A DNA stretch of 64,000 nt from an uncultured Oscillibacter sp. (GCA_910577405.1 CAJTMG010000017.1:11269-75268), one strand, 5' to 3'; counted from the stretch's first letter, positions 1-8,294 are shown. The notes: generated by a model not told the origin, from the sequence alone. Program-made: numbers and translations.

Positions 1-229
1 CCTTCCGTTTCCCTCCGCCTCTTCTCTTTCCGCGGCTTTCCGGCTTTTCCTGTAAAAAACTTACATATTCCACAAAAATCCCCTTTTGATGATTACTCAG
101 GAAATTTTTTCCTTTTTTCAACCCGTTTTGATTCCATGTCTGCATAAACTCGAAGATTTGTTCTTGAAGCCTTGTCGAAAACTGTCATTTTTCGGTGGGA
201 AACGCAGGCTGTCCAGAAAAAATTCCAAA

Positions 230-470
230 TGAAAACATAGAATTTTTATATTTCTACATTTTTATGTAAACAAAATAGCACTTTTTCAAATTTCATGAAA
301 CTTCATTACAGGGTTTTGCAAAAAATAGCAGAACTTTTCTAATTGCGCTTTGCTCTAAGGAAAAAGCATTGTGGAAAACCCTGTGGATAATGTGAATAAC
401 TCCTTGTAAACATTTTTTACGATATATTTTATGTAAACAAGTATTGATTCCTTTCTTATCCAGTTCAAAG
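230..470. other. AT-rich gap with DnaA-box cluster, candidate origin
   Basis: No convincing gene occupies 1-759. Three 9-mers on the minus strand match the DnaA box TTWTNCACA: TTTTCCACA (378-370), TTATCCACA, the exact consensus (390-382), and TTATTCACA (399-391). A weaker TTATCCAGT lies at 456-464. The octamer TGTAAACA occurs at 265, 405 and 432, and 235-300 is very AT-rich, as a DNA-unwinding element would be. A ParB/Noc-like gene 5 kb away fits an origin-proximal position. The genes from 10 to 58 kb are mostly on the minus strand, which argues against a simple origin with the right arm led by the plus strand. Confidence 0.45.
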
Positions 471-673
471 GACAAAAGAAATGCAGCAGCGGCTGTCCGA
501 AGACAGGGAATGCCCGTGATATCGTTTCCTGTCCCCCCGCCTCTGTTTTGACGGCCTCCGGGATTCTATGCAAAATACCCAAAGAAAAACGAAGGATTTC
601 CTGCAATAATACAGAAAGTATTCTTCTTTTCGCCCATATTTGCAGTTTTACACGCCCTTGAGATCTTTCTGCC

Positions 674-718
674 TTGACAAGGGAAAGAGATTGTGCTATC
701 ATACAAAAAGTTTTGTAT
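674..718 (+). promoter_or_regulatory. marR promoter with overlapping operator
   Basis: TTGACA at 674-679, a 17-base spacer and TATCAT at 697-702 form a strong vegetative promoter. Directly at the -10 end lies a perfect inverted repeat, ATACAAAA (701-708), AG, TTTTGTAT (711-718). Its size and place are typical of a MarR-family autorepression operator. Confidence 0.8.
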
Positions 719-759
719 AGAACAGTTTTGAAATAAACTTTTTCCGGAAGGGAGCGGTC

Positions 760-1206
760 ATGACTACCATCACAAGGCTGACGAGATTTTTACAGAGCTT
801 CCGGCGCTTTTATACAGGGCGTTTTGCGGGACTGGCGGCGCGGTCGGGACTGTCCATGCGTGAAATCGACGTGCTGCTGTTTTTGGCAAACCATCCGGGA
901 CAGGACACGGCGCGGGACGCGGTAGAACTGCGCGGGCTGTCGAAATCCCAGGTGTCCCAGGCGGTGGAGGTCCTGACCCGGGGAGGATTCCTGGAACGGC
1001 GCCCGGACAGCAGGGACCGCCGGGTGGTGCATCTGGCGGTCACGGACGCAGGCGGGCCCCTGGCCAAGGAGGCGCAGGTCATTCAGTCGGACTGCGGCGG
1101 CGCGCTGCTGGAGGCCCTGACGGAGGAAGAGGCGGTGTGCTTCTGGCGGCTTCTGGAGAAATTGATGGAGCGGGCCGAGAGTTTGACAAAGGAGGCTGCG
1201 GAATGA
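760..1206 (+). CDS. MarR family transcriptional regulator
   Basis: A 148-residue winged-helix regulator, the normal length for MarR. The recognition helix and wing are visible at about residues 67-103 (SKSQVSQAVEVLTRGGFLER followed by DSRDRR, the usual basic wing). The ATG follows a GGAAGGGAG ribosome binding site. It is the first gene of a two-gene operon with a MATE exporter whose ATG overlaps its stop codon. It therefore probably represses both genes from the inverted repeat at 701-718 and releases when it binds a small ligand. The ligand is unknown. Confidence 0.9.
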   Translation: MTTITRLTRFLQSFRRFYTGRFAGLAARSGLSMREIDVLLFLANHPGQDTARDAVELRGLSKSQVSQAVEVLTRGGFLERRPDSRDRRVVHLAVTDAGGPLAKEAQVIQSDCGGALLEALTEEEAVCFWRLLEKLMERAESLTKEAAE

Positions 1207-2594
1207 AACGGCAGGAGATTGATTTAGGCGGCGGCAGGGTTGGAAGGCTCCTGTTTGACTTGGCGCTGCCCACCATCGTTTCCCAGGTGGTGAATATGCT
1301 TTACAATCTGGTGGACCGTATTTACATTGGCCATATGAAGCCGGTGGACACGGTGGGCGCGCTGGCTTTGACGGGCGTTGGCGTGTGTCTTCCAATCATT
1401 ATGGTAGCGTCGGCCTTTTCCGCTTTGATCGGCATGGGCGGCGCACCGAGGGCTTCCATCGAGGAGGGTCAGGGGAATCTGGAAGGCGCGCAGAAAATCA
1501 TGGGCAACAGCTTCAGTATTCTGCTTATGATTGCCGCTGTGCTGACGGTCGTCCTACAGCTTTTCGCGGAGCCCCTTTTGCTGACCTTTGGGGCGAGCGA
1601 GAATACCATCGGATATGCCATGGATTATATGCGGATCTATTCCTTTGGCACCGTTTTCGTCCTCCTGACCCTGGGTATGAACGCCTATATCACGGCTCAG
1701 GGCTTTACCACCGTCAGTATGAAAACGGTGCTGATCGGCGCGGGGCTGAATATGGTCCTGGACCCCATCCTGATTTTCGGACTGCATATGGGCGTAAAGG
1801 GCGCGGCGCTGGCTACCATCTGCTCCCAGGCGGTGTCCATGCTCTGGGTACTGCGGTTCCTTCTGGGGAAGCAGACCAAATGGCGCTTGCGGAAATCGGA
1901 TATGAAGCTGGTCCCCAGCGTGTTCCTGCCGAGCCTGGCTCTGGGGCTTTCGCCGTTTATCATGCAGTCCACGGAGAGCCTGCTGGCGGTTTGCTTCAAC
2001 TCCTCCCTGCTGAAATATGGCGGGGATATAGCCGTGGGCGCTATGACGGTCCTTTCCAGCATTATGCAGTTTGCCATGATGCCCCTGCAAGGCCTGACCC
2101 AGGGGGCACAGCCGATTATCAGCTATAATTACGGCGCGCAGAATGCCTCCCGGGTCCGGACCGCCTTCCGATGCCTGCTGCGGGCCAGTCTGGTTTACTC
2201 CGCCGTTCTCTGGGCCTCGGTGATGCTCTTCCCGCAGGTCTTTGTCAGCCTCTTCAACAACGACCCCGGTCTTGTGGGCTACGCGGTCTGGGCGGTCCGT
2301 ATCTATATGTCCGCGGCGGTCCTTTTTGGCATTCAGCTTCCCTGCCAGATGACCTTCGTGGCCCTGGGCAATGCAAAGGCGTCTTTGTTTCTGGCGGTCC
2401 TGCGGAAAATTATTCTGCTGATTCCCCTGATCTTTATTCTGCCCAATTTCTTCGCCGACAAAGCCTTCGCGGTCTTTCTGGCGGAACCCGCGGCGGACGT
2501 TCTGGCCGTGGCTGCAACTGCCGTACTGTTTGCGGTGCAGTTCCGCCGGAGCATGACCGCCCTGGACTCCGGCGGGCCTCGGAAAGCCTCCTGA
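1203..2594 (+). CDS. MATE family efflux transporter
   Basis: An integral membrane exporter of 463 residues with about 12 hydrophobic segments. MATE proteins move cationic drugs or metabolites out of the cell in exchange for Na+ or H+. Characteristic segments are the N-terminal LPTIVSQVVNMLYNLVDRIY and the repeat-2 stretch PLQGLTQGAQPIISYNYGA. An upstream in-frame start at 1137 exists, but the ATG at 1203 is chosen because AAAGGAGG lies at 1189-1196 and the ATGA overlaps the marR stop, indicating translational coupling. The substrate cannot be told from the sequence. Confidence 0.92.
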   Translation: MKRQEIDLGGGRVGRLLFDLALPTIVSQVVNMLYNLVDRIYIGHMKPVDTVGALALTGVGVCLPIIMVASAFSALIGMGGAPRASIEEGQGNLEGAQKIMGNSFSILLMIAAVLTVVLQLFAEPLLLTFGASENTIGYAMDYMRIYSFGTVFVLLTLGMNAYITAQGFTTVSMKTVLIGAGLNMVLDPILIFGLHMGVKGAALATICSQAVSMLWVLRFLLGKQTKWRLRKSDMKLVPSVFLPSLALGLSPFIMQSTESLLAVCFNSSLLKYGGDIAVGAMTVLSSIMQFAMMPLQGLTQGAQPIISYNYGAQNASRVRTAFRCLLRASLVYSAVLWASVMLFPQVFVSLFNNDPGLVGYAVWAVRIYMSAAVLFGIQLPCQMTFVALGNAKASLFLAVLRKIILLIPLIFILPNFFADKAFAVFLAEPAADVLAVAATAVLFAVQFRRSMTALDSGGPRKAS

Positions 2595-2619
2595 AACCTT
2601 GAACCCGCAGCCTCCTGAA

Positions 2620-2660
2620 CCCCCGACGCCTCCGATGGACCTTCCGTCGGGGGCTTTTTG
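2620..2660 (+). terminator. Rho-independent terminator of the MATE operon
   Basis: CCCCCGACG (2620-2628) pairs with CGTCGGGGG (2645-2653) and is followed by CTTTTTG. Confidence 0.85.
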
Positions 2661-2787
2661 CATAGATGGCAGGAAAGCAATCCCCAATATCTGAAAATTC
2701 GTGGGTTTCAACAAGGATTTTCTGCCGTGATTGTGCTAAACTACAGAAAACAAAATGGAATGGTCAAAAAAATTGTTTGAAAACCGC

Positions 2788-2816
2788 TTGCAATCTGGTG
2801 AAGAATCGTGTAATAT
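2788..2816 (+). promoter_or_regulatory. Promoter of the hemolysin III gene
   Basis: TTGCAA at 2788-2793, a 17-base spacer and TATA-like TAATAT at 2811-2816. It sits about 60 bases before the start codon in an otherwise AT-rich gap. Confidence 0.65.
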
Positions 2817-2874
2817 AGTATTGTAAACCAGATTATGTGATAACGGCAGAATAGCCGGGAAAGGGAGCGTTGTT

Positions 2875-3579
2875 ATGGAGGCGGCTTTGACAAGACGGGA
2901 ATTACAGCAGGCGCGGCTGAGGGCGGTACGCCGTGCAAAGGTGCAGGCAAGAAATGAACCGCCCCGTTTGACAGCGGCGGAAGAGGGCATCAACGCGGGA
3001 AGCCACGGCGCGGGGGCATTGCTGGCGGCGGCGGCCCTGTGTCTGCTGCTGTTGAAATCCCATACGCCTATGGAGGTTCTGGCGTCCTGCGTGTACGGCG
3101 TGAGCATGGTTTTGATGATGCTGATGAGCGGCGTTTACCATGCCATGCCTACAGGGTCCAGAGCGAAACGGGTCTGCCGGCGTTTTGATTACACGTCCAT
3201 CTATCTGCTGATCGGCGGGACCTTTGCGCCGGTGCTGCTGCTGTATCTGGGCGGCACGGCGGGTATCGCGATGTTCTGCGTCCAATGGCTGGTGATTCTG
3301 GCCGGAGTATCCGTAGTGGCCCTCTTCGGACCCGGACGCTGGCCCGCTCTGCATTTCACCCTCTATTTCCTGATCGGCTGGAGCGGTCTGGTGTTCCTTC
3401 CCGGGATGCTTCGGAACGCGCCTGTGCTCCTGGCTTATATCTTTGCCGGAGGGCTTCTGTATACCCTGGGCATGATTCCCTTCGTCCTGAAAAAGAAATA
3501 CAGCCATTGTGTCTGGCATATGTTCGTCCTGGCAGCGGCGGCGCTCCATTGGGCCGGCATCTATACGCAGCTGTATTGA
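2875..3579 (+). CDS. Hemolysin III / PAQR family membrane protein
   Basis: A 234-residue protein with a basic N-terminus of about 40 residues followed by about seven hydrophobic segments. The family signature is present: S85-x3-H89 (SGVYH), an acidic residue in RRFDYTSIYLLIGGTFAP (D105) and H211-x3-H215 near the C-terminus, which in PAQR relatives hold a metal ion. The usual D-H pair is D-Y here, so His106 of the common pattern is replaced. Despite the name, most bacterial members (YqfA-like) have no shown hemolytic role, so the function is best left as unknown membrane protein. Confidence 0.88.
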   Translation: MEAALTRRELQQARLRAVRRAKVQARNEPPRLTAAEEGINAGSHGAGALLAAAALCLLLLKSHTPMEVLASCVYGVSMVLMMLMSGVYHAMPTGSRAKRVCRRFDYTSIYLLIGGTFAPVLLLYLGGTAGIAMFCVQWLVILAGVSVVALFGPGRWPALHFTLYFLIGWSGLVFLPGMLRNAPVLLAYIFAGGLLYTLGMIPFVLKKKYSHCVWHMFVLAAAALHWAGIYTQLY

Positions 3580-3610
3580 CGGAATCGGTTTTTCGCGTAA
3601 TCCAAAAACA

Positions 3611-3657
3611 AAAAGCAAGGCCATAGACGGAAGAATCGTCCGCGGCCTTGCTTTTTT
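3611..3657. terminator. Bidirectional terminator
   Basis: GCAAGGCC (3615-3622) pairs with GGCCTTGC (3644-3651), flanked by AAAA on the left and TTTTTT on the right. It can stop both the hemolysin III gene and the convergent ribbon-helix-helix gene. Confidence 0.85.
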
Positions 3658-3841
3658 ACATCTCCTGGAGGTCTTTCAGTGTAATTGTTCCGTGTTCCTT
3701 CTCGAATTCCTGAATGCGCAGGCGTATCATATGTTCCAATTCACCTGTTTTTGTGCGGGACTCGTATCTTGCAATGAATTCGAGTTTATCCAACAGCTCT
3801 TGTGGAACACGTAAAGTAAAGCGTGGATAGTCTCCTTTCAT
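3656..3841 (-). CDS. Arc-type ribbon-helix-helix protein
   Basis: A 61-residue DNA-binding protein. The beta strand RFTLRVPQELLDKLEFIARY and following helices are the Arc/MetJ-type RHH fold, which binds DNA as a dimer of ribbons. The open frame extends 21 codons upstream, but the ATG at 3841 is chosen because it has GGAGGG eight bases before it. It is divergent from a 55-residue protein at 3954, and the 112-base gap carries repeated RTATGA-type motifs that could be its operator. The regulated target is likely itself and the divergent gene. Confidence 0.8.
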   Translation of the reverse strand: MKGDYPRFTLRVPQELLDKLEFIARYESRTKTGELEHMIRLRIQEFEKEHGTITLKDLQEM

Positions 3842-3861
3842 TTTATTTCCCTCCTTTTTGA

Positions 3862-3936
3862 CGCATGATTGACAACATAATAACGCCGTGGTAAAATAAT
3901 ACACATAATTGACGTATGACAGACAAATATCATACG
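3862..3936. promoter_or_regulatory. Candidate RHH operator repeats
   Basis: CGTATGA (3913-3919) and TCATACG (3930-3936) form a 7-base inverted repeat with a 10-base spacer. A related CGCATGA lies at 3862-3868. The repeats sit between two divergent start codons. Binding by the adjacent RHH protein is inferred. Confidence 0.45.
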
Positions 3937-3953
3937 CTTAAAAGGAGGAAATT

Positions 3954-4121
3954 ATGACTGTACTGGAAACTTACAAAAAAATGTACGCCATCACCTGCGC
4001 CGCGCTGTCAGACGGAATCGATCTGCTGAACGAGGGTAAGCTTGAGGAGCTGAAAAAGCTTATGGAGACGGCCCTGGACGACGCGGAATACCTTTATTAC
4101 GGTACGATTGAAGACGATTAA
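3954..4121 (+). CDS. Small acidic protein of unknown function
   Basis: A 55-residue frame starting at ATG 3954 with a near-perfect AAAAGGAGG six bases upstream, ending TAA at 4121 just before a strong terminator. The protein is helical and acidic at its end (MTVLETYKKMYAI at the start, YYGTIEDD at the end), with one cysteine and no membrane segment. A matched ribosome binding site, a terminator and a divergent RHH regulator support a real gene. It is not recognised as a toxin or antitoxin. Confidence 0.65.
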   Translation: MTVLETYKKMYAITCAALSDGIDLLNEGKLEELKKLMETALDDAEYLYYGTIEDD

Positions 4122-4134
4122 GAACGGCAGAAAT

Positions 4135-4175
4135 AAAAAGCGCTTCAGGCAAAAGAACCCGAAGCGCTTTTTTTG
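4135..4175 (+). terminator. Terminator after the 55-residue gene
   Basis: AGCGCTTC (4139-4146) pairs with GAAGCGCT (4161-4168) and is followed by seven T. A-rich bases on the left would let it work in both directions. Confidence 0.85.
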
Positions 4176-4213
4176 TTCTGATATGGCTGGAACGGATTCC
4201 TTACGCAATCTGT

Positions 4214-4252
4214 AAAAAGGCCGCTGCTTTGTTGCGGGCAAGCGGCTTTTTT
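4214..4252 (-). terminator. Terminator of the superoxide dismutase gene
   Basis: Read on the minus strand, GCCGCT (4246-4241) pairs with AGCGGC (4225-4220), followed by CTTTTTAC. It lies a few bases after the sod stop codon. Confidence 0.7.
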
Positions 4253-4256
4253 CATG

Positions 4257-4898
4257 TCAGTCCTGGGGATACAGAGGACGGCTGCGGAGGATGGCGTTAT
4301 AGATTTCCGACACGGCAGGCCAGTCGACGCGGCGGAACCAGCTGTTGAAATAGTCGCCCCGGCGGTTCTGGTAGTCGAGATAGTAGGCGTGTTCCCAGAC
4401 GTCGCAGGGCAGCAGGGGAATCAGCGGGAAGGGCACGTCCTGATTGGGCGTCTTGCGGATGGAAAGATTTCCCTCCCGATCGCTGACGAGCCAAGCCCAG
4501 CCGGAGCCGAATTGTCCCAGAGCGGCGGTCTTCAGGGTTTTCTCCAGCTCGTGGAGGTCGCCGAAATCCCGGGCAATCGCGTCGGCAAGAGGGCCTTCCG
4601 GATCTTTGGGGTCTGGGGAGAGGGTGCGGAAATAGAGGTCGTGGTTATAAACGCCTCCCGCATTGTTCCGGATGCCCTGACGGACGTTCTCCGGAAGCTC
4701 CGTCCATTCCAGAATCAGCCGTGCAAGAGGCCAGTCCTGCAAATCCGGCTGGGTCTCCAAGAGCTTGTTCAGATTGTCCATATAAGTCTGAAAATGCTTG
4801 TCGTGATGGAAATGCAGCGTCCGCTCGTCGAATTCCGGCAGGAGAGCGTCGTAACCGTAGGGCAGCGGGGGCAGGGTGAATGGATAGTGGGATTCCAT
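4257..4898 (-). CDS. sodA: Superoxide dismutase, Mn/Fe family, Mn-type
   Basis: A 213-residue cytosolic enzyme converting superoxide to oxygen and hydrogen peroxide. Metal ligands by family alignment are H31, H86 (GGVYNH), D166 and H170 (DVWEHAYY), with Y39 as the gateway tyrosine. A second-sphere glutamine in PNQD (Q152) together with GGxxNH is the Mn-type pattern rather than the Fe-type. The frame opens 47 codons earlier, but ATG 4898 is chosen because AAAGGAGCT precedes it and homologous sequence begins there. A dismutase is notable in an anaerobe living on oxygen-sensitive PFOR. Confidence 0.93.
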   Translation of the reverse strand: MESHYPFTLPPLPYGYDALLPEFDERTLHFHHDKHFQTYMDNLNKLLETQPDLQDWPLARLILEWTELPENVRQGIRNNAGGVYNHDLYFRTLSPDPKDPEGPLADAIARDFGDLHELEKTLKTAALGQFGSGWAWLVSDREGNLSIRKTPNQDVPFPLIPLLPCDVWEHAYYLDYQNRRGDYFNSWFRRVDWPAVSEIYNAILRSRPLYPQD

Positions 4899-5089
4899 AG
4901 GCAGCTCCTTTCGATTGTAAACTTTGCTTTTTCTGTTCGTTTTCCTTTGCACGAGTACGCTATAGTATATGATTGTAGTTTGCCGGGCATACGGGACGAA
5001 AAAATTTCCTTCCGGCTGTGACAAAAACGCTTTCTCCATCGTCTATATGCTTGGAGGATTGTTTTCCGCCGGATTTTGGAAAGAGAGGA

Positions 5090-5105
5090 AAGTTTCGCGA
5101 AATTT
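5090..5105. promoter_or_regulatory. Palindrome upstream of the parB-like gene
   Basis: The core TTTCGCGAAA sits within AAGTTTCGCGAAATTT, a near-perfect palindrome about 165 bases before the parB-like start. It shares half-site flavour (GTTTC / GAAA) with parS and Noc-binding sites but is shorter than either. Role inferred only. Confidence 0.3.
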
Positions 5106-5270
5106 TATTGTGATAATCTGCTCTCCGGAGAGGTTCCCTTGGAAGACATTGGAAATCAAAACAATTTTTTCTAACGCGGCGGGGTAATGGGGAATCAGCG
5201 CCGGGGTTTGACAAAGTTTGCAGGCAGACAGGTGTAAAGTAAAGGGGAATTGGAAAGGAGGCGATGGGGT

Positions 5271-6074
5271 TTGAGTGAGGAACGGCGGGTATTGCGATTG
5301 CGCACGTCGGAAATCCGGCCCAATCCCCGGCAGCCCCGGCGGATGTTTGACGAGGGGGCCCTGCGGGAACTGGCGGCGTCCATCAGGCGGCATGGGATTC
5401 TCCAGCCCCTGACCGTCCGGCGGCGCAATGGGGTCTGGGAACTGGTGGCTGGCGAACGGCGTCTTCGGGCGGCACGGCTGGCGGGGCTGGAGACGGTGCC
5501 CTGCATCGAGGCCGAGGTGGATGACAGGGAATCGGCATTGCTGGCCCTGGTGGAGAATTTGCAGCGGCAGGACCTTCACTATTTCGAGGAAGCCGCCGCT
5601 ATTGCCGCATACCTCCGTCAGTCCGGGTCCACTCAGGAGGAGGCCGCCGCGCAGCTTGGACGTTCTCCCTCCGCCGTGGCCAACAAACTGCGGCTCCTGC
5701 GGCTCTCACAGCCCTGCCAGGCCCTGCTGCTGGAAAAGGGTCTGACGGAACGCCATGCCCGGGCCCTGCTTCGGCTGGAAGACGACGAGGAACGCCTTGC
5801 CGCCGCGAAAGTCATCGCCAGCCGTCATCTGAACGTAGCCCAAACCGAACAGTACATCGAAAAGCGTCTTGCGGAGCTCCAGTCCACCCCGCCTGCCGGA
5901 CGCCGTACATATATCATAAAGGACGTTCGCTTATTCCTGAACAGCATCGACCGCAGCCTGCGCATCATCCGGGAGGCCGGCGTGGACGCACAGTGTCAGC
6001 GGGAGGATTCCGAAACCCATATCGTCCTGACAATCCGCGTCCCCCGCCGGCCCGGTCAACAGAAAGAGAATTGA
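5271..6074 (+). CDS. ParB/Noc-like chromosome partition protein
   Basis: A 267-residue ParB-family DNA-binding CTPase. Seen in order: the N-terminal domain with NPRQPR (18-23), GILQPLTVR (42-50) and the nucleotide-binding GERRLRA (61-67), then ENLQRQDL (95-102), a helix-turn-helix at about 121-141 (TQEEAAAQLGRSPSAVANKL) and a short dimerisation tail. The start is the TTG at 5271, nine bases after AAAGGAGG; a second TTG at 5250 would put the ribosome site inside the gene. No parA lies beside it, which favours a Noc-like or orphan role. It is divergent from sodA and followed by a terminator. Confidence 0.85.
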   Translation: MSEERRVLRLRTSEIRPNPRQPRRMFDEGALRELAASIRRHGILQPLTVRRRNGVWELVAGERRLRAARLAGLETVPCIEAEVDDRESALLALVENLQRQDLHYFEEAAAIAAYLRQSGSTQEEAAAQLGRSPSAVANKLRLLRLSQPCQALLLEKGLTERHARALLRLEDDEERLAAAKVIASRHLNVAQTEQYIEKRLAELQSTPPAGRRTYIIKDVRLFLNSIDRSLRIIREAGVDAQCQREDSETHIVLTIRVPRRPGQQKEN

Positions 6075-6089
6075 TTCCCACCGCACGTT

Positions 6090-6111
6090 AACCCCATCAC
6101 AGGGGTTTTTT
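6090..6111 (+). terminator. Terminator after the parB-like gene
   Basis: AACCCC (6090-6095) pairs with GGGGTT (6102-6107) and is followed by a T run. Confidence 0.75.
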
Positions 6112-6354
6112 GTTGCCTAGCCCCCCTCCCTTACCGCCAGCTCCTGTCTGCCCCTTCTCCCAAATCGCTTTTGTTATTTTTTTTGAACAAGTCACTCCTG
6201 ATTCACCTGAGCGTTTTTCGTTTCAGACAAATTTCTATTGTTACTGGATTGTAATCTTTTTTTCGCCGGAGTTGTGCTACAATAGAAAATCAGGGGAGCG
6301 TCCGCTTTGTGTGTGCGGCTTCCTCAAATCCATTCAGGCAATCAGGAGGGCTTC

Positions 6355-8223
6355 ATGGAACAGACAACAAATGAAGTCAAACGACCCGGAGCGGGCGGGT
6401 CACGCAAACGCAGAGGGCGTCCCGGCATTGGCGGCAGCGCGCCCTTTATCGCCCTGGGACTGACCGCTGCAATCCTTGCAGGGGCCTACCTCGGACTCTG
6501 CGCCTACGCCAATTCCCAGAACGTGTTCTACGGGAATTATGCCATCAACGGCGTGGATGTGGGCGGTATGTCCGTGGAACAGGCCGGTGAAGCATTGGCG
6601 TCCGCCCTGCCCGCCCAGACCATCAGCATCAGCTCCAGCCAGAATCCCGCCGACGAGGGCTGGACCAACGCCCCCAGCGCTTCCGTTACCCTTGGGGAAT
6701 TGGGCTATACGGCGGAACAATGCCCCGGAATCGCTCAGGCCCGGTTCCAGCACCAGCAGTCCGGAGGCTTCTTCAGCCGGGGCGCGCAGTACCTCTCCGC
6801 TATGACTTCCTCCCGCAGGAATAACGTCACCTTGGAGGAACGGGACGAGGCCGTTTTTCAGCAGGGCGTTGCAAAGCTGGCCCAGGACCTCTCGCTGGCG
6901 CCTCAGGAAGGGTCTCATTCCGTGGACGGCGATATGCTCTCCATCACCAAATCCGCCAACGGCCGCAGCGTCCAGACCAATGTGCTGACCAAGGCCCTGG
7001 AGGACGCTATTTTGAAGACGGAGACGGAAGCCAAGGTCAATTTCGACCAGGAGAAAGCGCCTCAGATCACCGCGCAGGCAGTCCACGACGAAATGGCCGG
7101 CGAAATGAAAAACGCGGGCTACGATGCAGCTACCGGAAGCATTATCCCCGAACAGGTGGGCGCGGATTTTGACGTGGCTCAGGCTCAGAAACTCCTGAAC
7201 GAGGCCGGGCCCGGCGAGACCATCACCATTCAGGCCGATATCCAGAAACCGGAGGTCACCGCGGAGGTCTTGAAAAAAGTCCTTTTCCGGGACCTTCTAG
7301 GAGAATATACCACCCATGTCAGCGGTTCCGCGGCCCGCATCAATAATGTCAAGCTGGCGTCCGCGGCATTCAACGGCACCGTGCTCAACAGCGGCGACGT
7401 GTTCTCCTATAACGGCGTGGTGGGCCAGCGTACCACCGCCAAGGGTTATAAGGGCGCGCCTGCCTACGTGAACGGCGACACAGTGAACGAAATCGGCGGC
7501 GGCGTCTGTCAGCCTTCTTCTACCCTTTACTACGCCTGCCTTTTGGCCAATATGGAGATCACCGAGCGCTACGCCCATCGCTATATCCCCGCCTACATCA
7601 CCCGTGGTATGGACGCGACGGTTTCCTGGGGCGGTCCGGATTATAAGTTTACCAATAATACCGCTTACCCTGTGAAAGTCGTGGCTTCCTATGCCAATAA
7701 TTACCTGACCGTCCAGCTTTACGGCACCAAAACCAACGATGTGACGGTGAAGATGACTTACGAAACCCTTTCCACTACCCCATTCAAGGTCATTACCAAG
7801 GAGGACCCGTCCCTTGCCGCCGGGAAACAGTCCGTGCAGGTGACCCCCTACACCGGCTACAAGGTCCGGACTTACCGCAATCTCTACGACGGCAGCGGCA
7901 AACTCATTTCCAGCGAGTTCGAGGCCAACAGTGATTACAAGTCCCGGGATAAGGTGGTCCTTGTGGGCGCCAGCGCTTCCGAACCTGCCTCCAGCAACAC
8001 CACCGCTCCGGCAGAGACCCCGACAACAACACCTGTAACTCCGCCTGCTGAACAGACTCCCACTCCGGCGCCTGTTAATCCCCCCGCCGAGCAGACACCA
8101 ACCCCCAATCCGGAACCAACTCCCACGCCGGAACCTGCTCCCGCGCCTGAGCCTGTACCAGAACCTGATCCCGCGCCGGAGGACTTCACCCCCGTGATCG
8201 TTATCCCGCCCGCGGAGGAATAA
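6355..8223 (+). CDS. VanW-family cell-surface protein with G5-like domain
   Basis: A 622-residue membrane-anchored extracellular protein. Residues 1-28 are basic and cytoplasmic, and about 29-51 span the membrane. Next comes a region of peptidoglycan-binding type (about 60-310), the VanW domain (about 316-455, with LNSGDVFSYN and GGGVCQPSSTLYYA), a G5-like segment (about 465-545), and a proline-rich tail of PTPTPEPAP-type repeats that may cross the wall. VanW proteins occur in some glycopeptide clusters, but most are wall proteins of unknown role; no other van gene is here. ATG 6355 is chosen for its AGGAGGG site. It is a single-gene unit ending in a strong terminator. Confidence 0.88.
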   Translation: MEQTTNEVKRPGAGGSRKRRGRPGIGGSAPFIALGLTAAILAGAYLGLCAYANSQNVFYGNYAINGVDVGGMSVEQAGEALASALPAQTISISSSQNPADEGWTNAPSASVTLGELGYTAEQCPGIAQARFQHQQSGGFFSRGAQYLSAMTSSRRNNVTLEERDEAVFQQGVAKLAQDLSLAPQEGSHSVDGDMLSITKSANGRSVQTNVLTKALEDAILKTETEAKVNFDQEKAPQITAQAVHDEMAGEMKNAGYDAATGSIIPEQVGADFDVAQAQKLLNEAGPGETITIQADIQKPEVTAEVLKKVLFRDLLGEYTTHVSGSAARINNVKLASAAFNGTVLNSGDVFSYNGVVGQRTTAKGYKGAPAYVNGDTVNEIGGGVCQPSSTLYYACLLANMEITERYAHRYIPAYITRGMDATVSWGGPDYKFTNNTAYPVKVVASYANNYLTVQLYGTKTNDVTVKMTYETLSTTPFKVITKEDPSLAAGKQSVQVTPYTGYKVRTYRNLYDGSGKLISSEFEANSDYKSRDKVVLVGASASEPASSNTTAPAETPTTTPVTPPAEQTPTPAPVNPPAEQTPTPNPEPTPTPEPAPAPEPVPEPDPAPEDFTPVIVIPPAEE

Positions 8224-8228
8224 GACAG

Positions 8229-8267
8229 AAAAGAGACGTACCGTTTTTTGGTATGTCTCTTTTTTTG
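8229..8267 (+). terminator. Terminator after the VanW gene
   Basis: AAGAGACgTACC pairs with GGTAtGTCTCTT across a GTTTTTT loop, followed by a run of T from 8261. Confidence 0.85.
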
Positions 8268-8294
8268 GCTTTTATTTGCTTTTTTTGAAAAAAG

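Noticed and set aside
293..702. Two overlapping minus-strand open frames of 60 and 115 residues
   Set aside because: They cover the DnaA-box cluster and the marR promoter, have no ribosome binding site and no family resemblance.
4960..4985. PerR-box-like sequence in the sodA promoter region
   Set aside because: Only one half matches TTATAAT well; too many mismatches to call.
6355..8223. Vancomycin-resistance cluster because of the VanW domain
   Set aside because: No vanHAX, vanS or vanR lies nearby; stand-alone VanW proteins are common wall proteins.
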